DNA from: Podospora comata
Lineage: Eukaryota > Ascomycota > Sordariomycetes > Sordariales > Podosporaceae
Direction of reading: 5' to 3'
DNA length: 64,000 nucleotides
Assembly (NCBI GenBank): GCA_017354895.1
Contig: CP071498.1
Coordinates: 62,001-126,000 of the forward strand
The notes under the pieces were generated by a model, which saw only the letters and a program-made list of their open reading frames with translations, did not search any database and was not told the origin of the DNA. Shown here piece by piece: positions 50,059-60,605 of this stretch. The position numbers and the translations under genes were made by a program. Position 1 is the stretch's first letter, and each line of letters starts with the position of its first letter.

Positions 50059-50794
50059 TCAATCCTCATTTAACCCTACGACCTGGTAAGGCCACAGTGA
50101 TGCATCTACAGGCTCGCAGTTGACTTCGGTGTTGGTGAAGTCCTCATTCTCGCTGACAGCCTCCGAGCAGGAGAGGGTTACTTGAGTCGTTCCCCGGGTG
50201 ATAAACGTCCCACTAGGCATCATCAGTTCACATGTGGCTAAAATTACGGGGCGGATGGAATACGTACGAAATATCTCCTTCGCTGCAAGGGATAACTTCC
50301 TGGATCGCCAGCGCACCGGCTTCTTTATTGAACCTGAAGGCAACTTGAGATCCTTCTGGGGCGCCTTCACCCACAGAACACAGATACTCTTGCTCGCCGT
50401 CAAAGAAACCGATATCAGAATTAGTATTGCTGGCCGCGGTGCAGTCGGCGGTGTATGTGGTGGCGGTGTTGCTCAAGGTGAAGGAGAGATAGGCCCATGC
50501 ATCGGGTTCATTGCCGGAAACTGTGACGACAGACGATTCGTATTCAAGCTGCGAGATGGACCATTCAAGGTCAAGGATGGAATTCCAACACACTCCATCT
50601 CTAGAGAGAATCGGCTTTGGGGTGGGAGTTGGAGCTGGTTCTGCGGGGCTGTCCTTCACCGCAGGGCCCTCCTCTCCAGCAAGTTCTTCGCGGGCCGAGA
50701 TGATCTCGAGGGCATGGCGATGAACAACATGGGCTGGTCCAGCAGCAGCCGTGGCTGCCAAGATTAGGGCAGGAAGCAGAGCTTTGGTCAACAT
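50059..50794 (-). CDS. small secreted beta-rich protein of unknown function
   Basis: Two exons, 50794-50268 and 50212-50059 (55-nt intron), give about 226 residues. A signal peptide (MLTKALLPALILAATAAAG) is followed by a short charged propeptide-like region and a Pro/Thr linker (EPAPTPTPKPILSRDG). A domain of about 130 residues has evenly spaced cysteines (VCWNS, ADCTA, YLCSV, IPCSE, LSCSE, VNCEP). Repeated hydrophobic-polar alternation (AWAYLSFTLSNTATTY) suggests a beta-sandwich, loosely like AA1-like or But2-type fungal secreted domains. That comparison is by pattern only, and I assign no function. Confidence 0.7.
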
Positions 50795-52242
50795 CTTGTC
50801 GTATACGTAGATGCTGGGAAGATGCCGAGGATGTCGAGTTACACGGTCAAAGAAGGTGAGCAGGTGTAAGCAAGAACATCGGAAAGAGGGCGCAAGTCTG
50901 GCAATAAATAAACATTTTGGCTAGCACCTGAAAATTTCAGGTTTTGGGGAGCCGATGTTTGTTTGGCTCTGGCTATTTTCGGCATCACGTCTCCCGCATC
51001 TTGCTCGGCCTCATTCACCCACGGGCCCTGTCACTTGCTGCCGCCATACAGAAAAACTAAACCCCGTTTGAAGCGAAGACGTCTCCCCATCCATTGTCCA
51101 AAACATGGTTCCCAGTGGTTCTTAAGTGTAAGGAGAGGCGGCAGAGCCGATCACCGTTGCGATATTGTCACTGTTGTGCACTGGTCTGGCCAAGAGGCTG
51201 CGCAGATACAACTGCTGGGCAAGGGCACACTGGTACCGAGGACCAGGACCGCACCATCAACAGAATTGTCCGATTCAGTGTTGATAGGCTCGTCTGTGCT
51301 GGGGTGTTACCGTGTCGGCACCATGCTTCCGGAGCACCTTGTTCCGGTTGCTGCAACCTTGGATGCAGGACCTAACACTCGCAACCAGGTAAGAAGAGCT
51401 TTATGCATCAGTGAAGGAAACATCATGGCCACAAATAGCAAACGGTAACCGCATTCAGGTGAGAATATATTAAAACTAAGCCTCCACCCGATATATTGTC
51501 ACCATTGAGGTCTTAGTCTCTCGTTATAACCATGGACTGGATAAATTGAATCCAGGTCCACGTGCATGATAAAAATAGTATCTCTTGCACTTAGCTCTTG
51601 ATGGATGTGGATAGCTAGTGTAGCCCACACCTCACTGAGAACATGGAAAGTTCAAGTTAGAAGGAGTGAGCACCTGCGATAGGCAACCCATGATAGAGGG
51701 CAGCTTCGAGGGCGGGATGGCTAGTCCCACAGCCCTCAGTTGAAACCATATCTGTAGTAGGTATCCATTGATCTTTCCAAATATCCTCATATATTGTTGC
51801 ACAGCTTGCCAGATAGCTTTCCATCCATGGTTAACATCTTGATGAGTAAGGTAGCATCCCAGTGTGTGTGTGAACCGGGCATGAGATCGTGGTGAGCCCA
51901 GGTACACCTAACTAATAGTTGGGGGAATACAAATATCACTTCTGAGACAACCTGAAGCCCATAAATATCAGGGATGTTCTGGTTCCTAGATCTCAGGGTA
52001 AGGTAAGGAGGGTGCGAGGAGGTATCAGCCACTCATATTTGCCCAGTACTGTTCAGTAAATAGTCTATTGGCTCCCGTGATTACGTATTCAAAGCGATGC
52101 GCTGACATGGAAATTCAGAGTTGGAGTTTCCCCACCCTGTTGGTATGGACTTGTTATCATCCTGGGACAATATAAGCAGGCTACCCACCAGATGTAATCT
52201 ACCTTCTACGACTTACAGAAGAAGGCTTTGTTTAGTATGAAG
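50795..52242. other. intergenic, left flank of the transposon nest
   Basis: 1.45 kb of ordinary composition with short frames only. It ends at the TA target site of the outer transposon (52243-52244). Confidence 0.5.
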
Positions 52243-52244
52243 TA

Positions 52245-52286
52245 GGTTGGATGACAAGGAAGTGGACCACATATGGATGTGGCCCA
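52245..52286 (+). repeat. left terminal inverted repeat of the outer transposon
   Basis: Begins GGTTGGATGACAAGGAAGTG, directly after a TA. Matches the reverse complement of 56357-56398 at 36 of 42 positions. Confidence 0.85.
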
Positions 52287-52911
52287 GGTAGGTTTGAACT
52301 ACCCAAGCCATTTACCCACATTAAACCCTCCACAACCCTGGACCTCCGAAAGCCTCCCGATATCAACACACACTTTATATTCCACCCACAGAGACCAAAA
52401 TTAAAGCTTTTCTTTTATTTTTTTTTTGCTCCAGGTACCCATCAATGGCCAAATATACCGAGGAGGATGTTAAGAATGCCCAGAAAGACATTGCCGCTAG
52501 TATAAGCTAACAAAAAGCGTCCAAGAAGTACGGGATTCCACGTTCTACCCTAAAGTACCGCATTAATGATACCCTATTAAGGAACCTTGCTTATAAAAAC
52601 TAGTAGCGACTTTTTTTACGGTTAAGAAAAGTTTATTATTTAATAGATCTTTCGTTAAAAAAGCTTTAGTTATGCTCCTACTTATATTTATATAAAGGCT
52701 TTAGCGGGTAATTTACTAATTAAATAAAGCGATCTTAATTTCTTTAATAAGTATTAAGTATTTTACTCTATTAACCGTTATTCTAATATTAAAATAAAAG
52801 TTAAAAAGAAAGATTCTTACGTTAAAATTAACGAAGCTACCCCGGAAATTATTAATAAATTTTTTAACTTATATTTTACCGTTAGTTGAATTAAGTTTAA
52901 GTATAAGTATA

Positions 52912-54760
52912 ACGTATATTATAAGCGAGTCGTACATATAAGCGAGTCGTACAGTCTCTACCACGACGCGTCATTTTTACATCTAACATCAATTTTTTCT
53001 ACAACCCAACATGCCTCCTACTTCAAAGGAAGCCAGGATACTTTTAGCCTTTAAGGCTCTCTCCAAAAGGACGAAAAATTAAGCCTTCGAGCTGCAGCTA
53101 AGCTCTACAACGTACTACCTATAACTCTCTCTAATCGACGCGCTAGCCGGCCTACACAACGCAATGCAATACCTAATTCGAAAAAGCTAACTTAATCGAA
53201 AGAAAAAACTATTATTCGATATATTATTAAACTATATACGTAAGCTGTTCCACTAAAACTATATAATATAGATAATATAATTAATTAACTATTCCGCGTA
53301 CGCGGCGCGCCCCCTATTAGTAAGCTTCAGGTATATAATTTTGTTAAATACTAACTATAGCTCTATACGCGTTTTACGTGTAAATATAATTACTAAAAAG
53401 GCTAAGTGTAAAGATCTAAAGGCTATTACTAAGCAATTTACGCTTATACGGAATATTAAAGTTAAATATAGTATTATAAATAACGATATTTATAATTTCG
53501 ACGAAATTAAGTTTATAATAAGTATTATTTTCGTAGGTATAATAATTATAATTTCGGACAGCTTTAGTAAAGTAAAATTAATTGAACTTAATAATTGCGA
53601 ATAAATAACGATAATCTAGGGAATTAATACCTTTAACTAAACTATTTTTCCTTTTATTATTTTAACTATATAATACTATTTTGTTAATTAATATACAAAA
53701 TACAATTTCCCGGCCGATTAACGTGTTATAATTATTAATATAAGAAATTTAAATTAAATTAAGTACTTAAATTACTATATAATATGCTATATAAGAAGTA
53801 AATACTAATTATAAATCCTCGATGGCTATAAAAGCTATTACTCGACTAGATTCAAGTACTGTTGTTAATAAAATAATATTATTATATTTTATATACCTCT
53901 ATACATCTCTTACCTCCTTTAACTACTTGATATTAGTTACTTTAGGTCGCTAAAATAAACATACAGTCGTTAAATTAAAGATTTAATATATATATATATA
54001 TATTAACTATATAAGTAAACTCGGCTTCCTCTATACTTTCAATAAAGTTTTTTTCGCTTTTATAATAAAGAAGAATATATAGGATAGCTTTATAGGTACT
54101 AACTTTATACTATATAATCTAGAAACGGTATTTTCTAAATTAAATATAAAGTTTTGTGAATTAATATCTCTGACTTTACGGCCCGGTACTCCATAACTTT
54201 AAGTATTTTAAATATTATAAAACCCCCAAAAAACTAATTTATAATTAGTATATTGAAACTTATATTATTAATTAATAAAATAATTTCCTGATTTTAGTAT
54301 CAATTACAGTAGATTAACTTACTAAATGTATAATAATTATAATATACTAGGTAGCTCTCCTTTATATAAAGATCGCTTTATTCTATAAGGCTAACGAGGC
54401 CTTAAGTAAGCGCTGGAAAGCTAAAAAGATACGTATATAGCTTAGAAAACTACTTACTATGCAAAATGCATAGGATTTACTAGACTAAAAGGCCGTGAGT
54501 GGAGAAGTAGTAGAAGAAATATAGCTGGATAGCGGTAGTGCAGGGGGGGCTTATACGAAGGTTCGGTACTGTAGTATGTGCGGTAAGCCTGGCCATAACG
54601 CGCGCACTTGCCAGGAAGCTAGGAAATCATCTGATTTAGCTATTTTTGATGTAATTGTAGTTACTTCCTAATGTTATTACGGTATAATTAAGGATAGTTG
54701 TTGTAGGGTGGTGGAGACTGTACGACTCGCTTATATGTACAACTTGCTTATAATATACGT
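52912..54760 (+). mobile_element. Fot1/pogo-like DNA transposon, full-length but RIP-mutated
   Basis: 1849 bp, close to the usual 1.9 kb of Fot1/Pot2 elements, and inserted in the outer transposon at a TA (52910-52911, 54761-54762). Both ends begin ACGTATATTATAAGC followed by a repeated GAGTCGTACATATAAGC-type unit. The transposase would start at 53011 (MPPTSKEARILLAFKAL, then an HTH region with acid-rich remnants) and end at 54671 after a zinc-knuckle C-terminus. The frame is crowded with stops in an AT-rich background, typical of RIP. The 3' 330 bp are better kept. The partial copy at 1-1257 is its closest relative here. Confidence 0.85.
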
Positions 54761-54933
54761 TAAGTATAATAAAGTAAATATAATAGAAGGCTAAGGAAAA
54801 AACAGCTTAATTATTAAGTTTTTAAAGTAAACTAAACAATTAATATACGTTAAATAGAATAAAAGAAAGACCTAAATTACTATATTGAAATATATTTATA
54901 AAATAAGAAAGTCCTTTCTTCCGGGATTATTTT

Positions 54934-55574
54934 TGTTAGCTGGTATGCCCTGATAGGCCTATAATATAGAACCTATATAGGGTTGCTATAGAATACAGCA
55001 GTGCGCAAGCGGAAGCGGGAGAATAAGACGGCAGTGCCGAAGAAAGGGTAAAGCACTGTAATACAGTGAGGTATAAAGAATAAGAACTGTCTTTATTGCC
55101 TTTGGTCTTGGCCTTTAGCTTTAGCTTTTGCCTTAACTCTTTGCCCTTAAAGAGGGAAAGGAAAACTATTCTACAGGAGAGGAGAGAGGTCTATATATAG
55201 GCCTTCGTAAGCTTACTGTGGGTCCTGTAGGCCCTGAAAGCCCCTACACTACTTAAAGTAGTTAGTGGGCTTTGGTGAGTCTGGTAAAACCTTATGGAAA
55301 TCCATCGGATCTTTAGTAGCAGGGATGCCCTGTAGATTGCACTATTATAGCAGCTTATTGCGTAAGCTTGCAGCCACTTTGGAAGGTTCTAGCATCCGTT
55401 GACTAAGCCTTACCCCACAGTAGCCCTGTAAGCCTAGGCAAGGGTCACTTGTAAAGAATATTCTAGAGAGATCCAAGCTGGGAAATTCCGTTACTGCTTA
55501 TAGCAGTACTGCCCACTGTAATACTAATTTGTAAGGCAGTAAATAGGGCACTTAGTGGTACCCACACGTTAACA
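54934..55574. mobile_element. probable solo LTR (fossil)
   Basis: A 641-bp block with LTR-type ends, TGTTA at the left and TAACA at the right, near-matching 5-bp flanks (ATTTT and CTTTT), and an internal TATA-like TCTATATATAG around 55192. Its GC content is clearly higher than that of the RIP-mutated sequence on either side, so it probably arrived after that mutation. No internal coding part of an LTR element is present. The family is not determinable. It could instead be a non-autonomous element with similar ends. Confidence 0.45.
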
Positions 55575-56356
55575 CTTTTTTAATATAAAGAAAATATATA
55601 AGAGGTTTATAACTATAAACGACGCTATTACTAACTATACGCTTAACAATAAAATCGATTTAATCCAGCTATATAACTTTACCCGTAATTAGGGCTTTAG
55701 AAACAAGAATATTACCGGCGGTTAACGTGGGATAGGATTATAGCCCATATGTAGGCGTAAACCGCTCTCTTTAAGCTAGGTAGTAATCCCTATAGTGCCG
55801 TTAGATCTCTCTTTAAAAACACTTACTTTCTATACCATGAGGGATTCCCAGGTAGCTAAGAAGGTCAAGGACTTACTTTAGAACCATACGCCGGCCGGAA
55901 AACAGCTTACGGCAAGGACTCTCACTAGTACTATACTCGCACTAAGATCTGAGGCATCCATTCATAAAGCTAATACGGTAAGGCACTAACAGAACGCCCA
56001 AAAGGCCCAGGAAGCAAGAAAAAGGCGCAAGTTCAATAGAGAAGACTCGGATTCCAAGTTTGTGAGGCTCTGTGAACTGGAAGAGGCCCGCATTGAAGGG
56101 AGGGTGGTGGCGGAAAGAGTGGTAGCCAAGGAGGATATGGAGCAGCCAGAGCCAGCCCACCCTGTGCGGCGCAGCGCACGTCATCGGGTTCAAACCAGGC
56201 GCAAGCGAGAAGCAGATGCAATTTCTGACTCTGACGGTGAATGAGCTACATTTCGGTATAACTACCATAGAAATTGACCCAATATTAGTCTTGTTGTGGC
56301 CAGTGTGGGCATTCAGGGGTAATCTCAACAAGGTTGTGTGGCTGGTGTGGTGGTGG

Positions 56357-56398
56357 TGGACCAGATCCACATGTGGTCCATTTACTGGTCATCCAACC
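56357..56398 (-). repeat. right terminal inverted repeat of the outer transposon
   Basis: The reverse complement begins GGTTGGATGACCAGTAAATG and is followed on the genome by TA (56399-56400). Confidence 0.85.
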
Positions 56399-56400
56399 TA

Positions 56401-57181
56401 TAATTTAGTGTCAAGTATAAATCATCATGTATCATTATGAAACATAATGACCAGTACAACCTTCCTCTGCTATTGGAAGCGACCTATCTTATTAGCCAGA
56501 GGTGGCAGTAGAAGGAATCACTGCTCCTCGTCCTTATGCGCTGTATTCCTCTAGAGTTCACATTCCTGTCGTCAGTCATCGCCATCCCGTAGAGCAGTGT
56601 GAAGCGTCAGCCTCCTTGAATTATCGAATAGTTAGGTCAATACATATACAAGGAAAGTTGGTCCAGTCTGTTTTTATGGAGCGAAAAAGCAGCACCAAGC
56701 GAACCAACTGAACCGTTCGGATAAAGAGTACAAGCTTTCACGTAATTTTTGGTTGCGGCGAGTGCCTTCTCATTGAAAATGGCAGCGCGAGTGACAAACC
56801 TGCAGCTTCAAAGTTCTTTTATGCCAGGGTGAACGGATTACACGACACCTAAAACAGACGAATGGAATGCCGAACTTCAAAGCCGGATGTAATATATTCG
56901 TGGTCGTTCTCAATTTATACAACTACCGGGTTCACCTACAACCCAGTTAAATCTGGCTAAACCTGGCCAACTTGGAAGCCCAAGAAGCTTGGTGATCCGT
57001 AACAGGCAGTTCCACGGAGGTAGGCTGCCGAGTTGTGGATTTCTAGCACACATGACAGAGAATGAGACATTCAGGTATTTATGACCCGTGATTCCCAGTA
57101 AACTGGCAAGATTTCCATTTTTTCACAAAGAAGACCACCTTCATGAATCCGGAATTATTCTACTCTCTTACGGAAGGCAAC
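56401..57181. other. intergenic, promoter region of the second AA9 gene
   Basis: 781 bp with no supported gene. Contains GGCTAAA at 56955-56961. Confidence 0.5.
56955..56961 (+). promoter_or_regulatory. GGCTAAA, candidate XlnR/XLR-1-type site
   Basis: About 220 bp upstream of the AA9 start at 57182; the same heptamer lies upstream of the other AA9 gene (16828-16834). Confidence 0.4.
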
Positions 57182-58072
57182 ATGAAGATTCTCAGCGTAT
57201 TCTTACTCGCAGCTGTCACTGTTGAGGGTCATTGTACGTTTGTGTTCACTGATATACAGTCTATTAGCCTGCAAGACTGACACAGCTCCCTACAAAGACA
57301 CATTTCCTAGACTCGTCGTCAACGGCAAGACCGTGGAAGACAGAGACTGGCTCTTTACCCGTCAAACTAAGAACGCGCAGTCCAAGTCAGGCATTGAAAA
57401 CCCCACCAGCGGAGATATCAGGTGTTACTCTTCCACAACAGCCCCCCAAATCGCCACAGTCCCCGCAGGCGCTTCGGTGAACTACATTTCTACTCAACAA
57501 ATCAACCACCCGGGCCCCACCCAATACTATCTCGCTCGCGTCCCTGCAGGCTCATCAGCAAAGACCTGGGACGGTTCCGGAAGCGTTTGGTGGAAGTTTG
57601 CATCAACCATGCCCTACTATGATGCCAACAAACAGCTTGTCTGGCCTGCTCAGAGTACATACCTATGTCGCTATCCTGCCATATTTTGGACTTGAGCTGA
57701 CAGTAACCAGACACCTATGCTACTCACCCCGCGGTCATTCCGGCCAACACCCCGAGCGGCGAATATCTCCTACGAGTAGAGCAGATTGCCTTGCACATGG
57801 CTAGCCAAGCAAACAAGGCACAGTTTTATATCTCCTGCTCACAAATCAACATTACCAACGGAGGAAACGGAACTCCAGGCCCAACCGTCTCCCTCCCTGG
57901 GGCCTATAGGTGGGATACCCACCCTGCATAACTCTAGCTCACGAGCCCATGTACCTAGTGACTAACTTGTAACATTCCACCCAGGTCCAACGACCCTGGA
58001 ATTCAGGTGAATATCTACAACCTCCAGCCAGATGCCTATCGCGCTCCAGGTCCTGCGCCCTGGCAGGGTTAG
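57182..58072 (+). CDS. AA9 lytic polysaccharide monooxygenase (second copy, divergent)
   Basis: Four exons, 57182-57233, 57286-57654, 57711-57909 and 57985-58072, give about 235 residues. A 16-residue signal peptide ([16 protein letters not shown]) is cut before H17, the first histidine-brace residue; an intron follows that histidine almost at once. The second brace histidine is H92 in [17 protein letters not shown], and the axial tyrosine lies in [16 protein letters not shown]. The protein ends PGPAPWQG with no CBM. It shares the family core with the AA9 enzyme at 15679 but has diverged widely and its introns sit at different places, so the two are not a recent duplication. Role: copper-dependent oxidative cleavage of polysaccharides outside the cell. 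The gene is intact despite lying 780 bp from the transposon nest. Confidence 0.9.
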
Positions 58073-59178
58073 GTCGAGTCGACAGCTCTGGGGCACATCT
58101 GTGTTGGCGATGGAGGCTATGAATGGGAGGGACAAGTCCACATCCGATACCAAGTCGCTCGCTAGGCTGGTTGGATTTTCAAGATGAAAGATCATTCCTT
58201 TTTACCTGTATCCATTCATGCAGGACATACAGGCATGGGATGGAGTGAAGCTTACCTGGCAGGCTAGACAAGAGATGGGACAAGAGACTTGTGGCTGCAC
58301 TTTCTCAACTTCTTCAAGTGACTCATTTGGCTATCTACCATACGGCTAAGTGTCGGACACTGCTTGTTATGTTGTTACTGCTATCGTGTGAGCCCATCCA
58401 TTAGCCTGCCCGTTGAAAACTGCACCTTGGGTATCAATAAAGGCCCAGTAAAGGCCCATGGCAAAACGTGAAAGAACTCATGCATGATGCATGCGGTCGA
58501 GCGGGGAGAAAACCATTCAATGTTGTCAATCTCCATTCGAAAGGCAGAGAGGTTATTGTTTATGCTTGCCTGAGTTGATCTGTTGCTGCTTAAGCTGTTC
58601 GACGGCTTGAAAAGTAGAGAGAGAATTACGGAAAAGCGTGAAGGCTATAAGTCAGCAGTATTGCTTTGTATGCCAGGTAGTAGAAATGGTTTTAAATGAA
58701 AGAAGTCAATGCTGAAAGTTGAGAAAGTGGACAAAAACCATACACTTTTTCGCGGTTGCCCCTCGTTAAACCTTAGATAGGTAGGAGGACAGGGCCTGTA
58801 TTTCAGTTTATATTAGGTACCTATCTTACGTAGCTCAGGATGGAAGGAACGAAGGTGGTGATTGAGCGGCTCAAAGCAAATAAGCTGAGCTAAACGAACA
58901 ATATCATTGCAAACTCAAAGAAAACTTGAAGTATAGACTGGGAGTTTGACAAAGGCCCCTTGCTTGTGTGAAAGTTCTGGAGTTGGGGAGCAGTGGACCA
59001 CTTTCAACGCTGGAGTTTGATATATGGGTTGGAGCAAAGGCGCGATATCCTTATTTCCATCATTGTCAACTGTGTCAGATGATGTGGACACTCCATCTTT
59101 CGAAGGGCCAAGTGATTAAGCTGCCAGTGTGAAAGCCCCAATACACTTTCCTATATATTCCACCGCCCTCTTCTTCAG
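58073..59178. other. intergenic, nothing recognised
   Basis: 1.1 kb downstream of the AA9 gene, with no supported coding segment. Confidence 0.5.
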
Positions 59179-60240
59179 ATGTTGACATGTTTTTGCACGT
59201 CCACCGCGGCTTTTTCTGTCAATGAACCTACGCAACTCACCAAAAACTCGTCAACTACTACAATCCCCTTCAGGAGCGTCCTTTTGCTATTCCTGGCCCA
59301 CGGCTCAACAATCGCCGCAGCCATTGCTGTTTCCTCGCCGGAGAATTCAGCATCGGCCTTGTCCGTCTTTCCGTCAACCGCCACTCGCACTCCCAGCATA
59401 GAGACGCAACCTTTTCTTACGTTAATTCAAGCCGCCAATCAAGACGTGTTATTTCTGGGACTGTGAGCATTGCATCGAACACTTTTGGCAAAGGCGAGAC
59501 AAGGTACCAAGAGGTGGTCAATCAGATTGGTGCAAAGGGGGGGACATTGTCAATTCCGGTCACTGCTAAGAGATCAATAATATGAGTATGTGAGATGAGT
59601 ATCTTAGGTAGGTGAATGACTGTCACATACTAGGACTACTGCTAACCTGTATCGAGCAGATTATCAGTGTGCATCCATGCAGGCCCATCCCTCGGCCTGA
59701 CGACGACTCCCCAAGCATGACCACCATCACGACGACAGGCGCTGTCTCGGGCCAGCCCACGTACATGACACTCGCTTATGCCCTCGAAACCATTGCAGAT
59801 TACACTTTTCTGCGAAAATAGAAAATATCAAGGCTCTACAATCCCTTTGCGGTCACAACAACAGCCGCCACAACCGGCATGGCGACAACAACTAGCAACT
59901 ACACGGACAGACAACTTCGAAGAAGCTGAACGCCTGAGCAAGTTTGTAGGAACTTTTACGATATCAAATACTAAGTATCCTTTTGTTGAGTAGCCAAGCA
60001 AGGAATATCTGTTCTATAATGTGGAGGAGTGCCCTAGGTCCAACGGACAGTGTGCGGCGAGTTCAACTATGCGATTAAGCCGCCCTACATCTTTGATGTT
60101 TCCTGTACCCTCAACGAAACCGACTATCTAAACATGCCGGAATACCTCTAGCCGTCCGAGTCCACAATGACAGAGGTGACGCAACTCATTCGAGATTTTT
60201 GCTCCTCTAAAAACCGATAATTCCACCTGTCTTCAGATAA
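59179..60240 (+). pseudogene. probable remains of a secreted-protein gene
   Basis: A 95-codon frame at 59179-59466 starts MLTCFCTSTAAFSVNEP and includes a hydrophobic stretch (VLLLFLAHGSTIAAAIAV). It is followed by scattered protein-like pieces such as TTTGAVSGQPTYMTLAYALE (about 59,725-59,790) and FNYAIKPPYIFDVSCTLNET (about 60,060-60,120). They lie in different frames and are interrupted by stops, and I find no splice plan that joins them. Family unknown; a degraded gene is the simplest reading. Confidence 0.4.
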
Positions 60241-60605
60241 CCAAACGAGTGGGCGGCGAGAAGCGACCCTAGGTATGTTCGTCTGGAGCAGATAAATCGG
60301 CAGTCGCCATCACAAACAACCTGGGAGGCCTTTTCCGGGTGTAATAATCATTCATTCACCTTCTACATGACAATGATGGTGAAGCTAAGGGAGTCGGGGC
60401 ATGGGGGGGAACTAGATACATTCTTGGGCTATGTTGGCGGTGAAAAAAAGTAACTATGTGCGTTGAAAGTGAAAGGAATTCCGGCACATCCAGCAGAAGC
60501 ACCGGCCAAACAAAAAGAGTATTTTTGACAACTGCCTTGACCACCACTGCCGCCGCCATCCTTTTATTGGGGGCTTTATTTTCCTGGCGACAAAAGTCTG
60601 TTTTC
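60241..60605. other. intergenic, 3' of the GH7 gene
   Basis: 365 bp with no feature seen. Confidence 0.5.

Larger units (their letters stand above)
52245..56398 (+). mobile_element. outer pogo/Tc1-mariner-like DNA transposon, interrupted
   Basis: Ends are inverted repeats of about 42 bp starting GGTTGGATGAC (36 of 42 positions match between ends), flanked by TA on both sides (52243-52244, 56399-56400), as for Tc1/mariner superfamily insertions. A transposase start is recognisable from an ATG at 52446 (KYTEEDVKNAQKDIA, then a psq-type helix-turn-helix KASKKYGIPRSTLKYRI) up to about 52911. C-terminal sequence runs from about 55590 to the stop at 56244, with GFRNKNITGG and a basic tail PVRRSARHRVQTRRKREA. 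Much of the central DDE core is missing or unreadable. The element holds a whole Fot1-like insertion (52912-54760) and an LTR-like insertion (54934-55574); without them it would be about 1.7 kb. It is dead from many stops. Confidence 0.8.
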
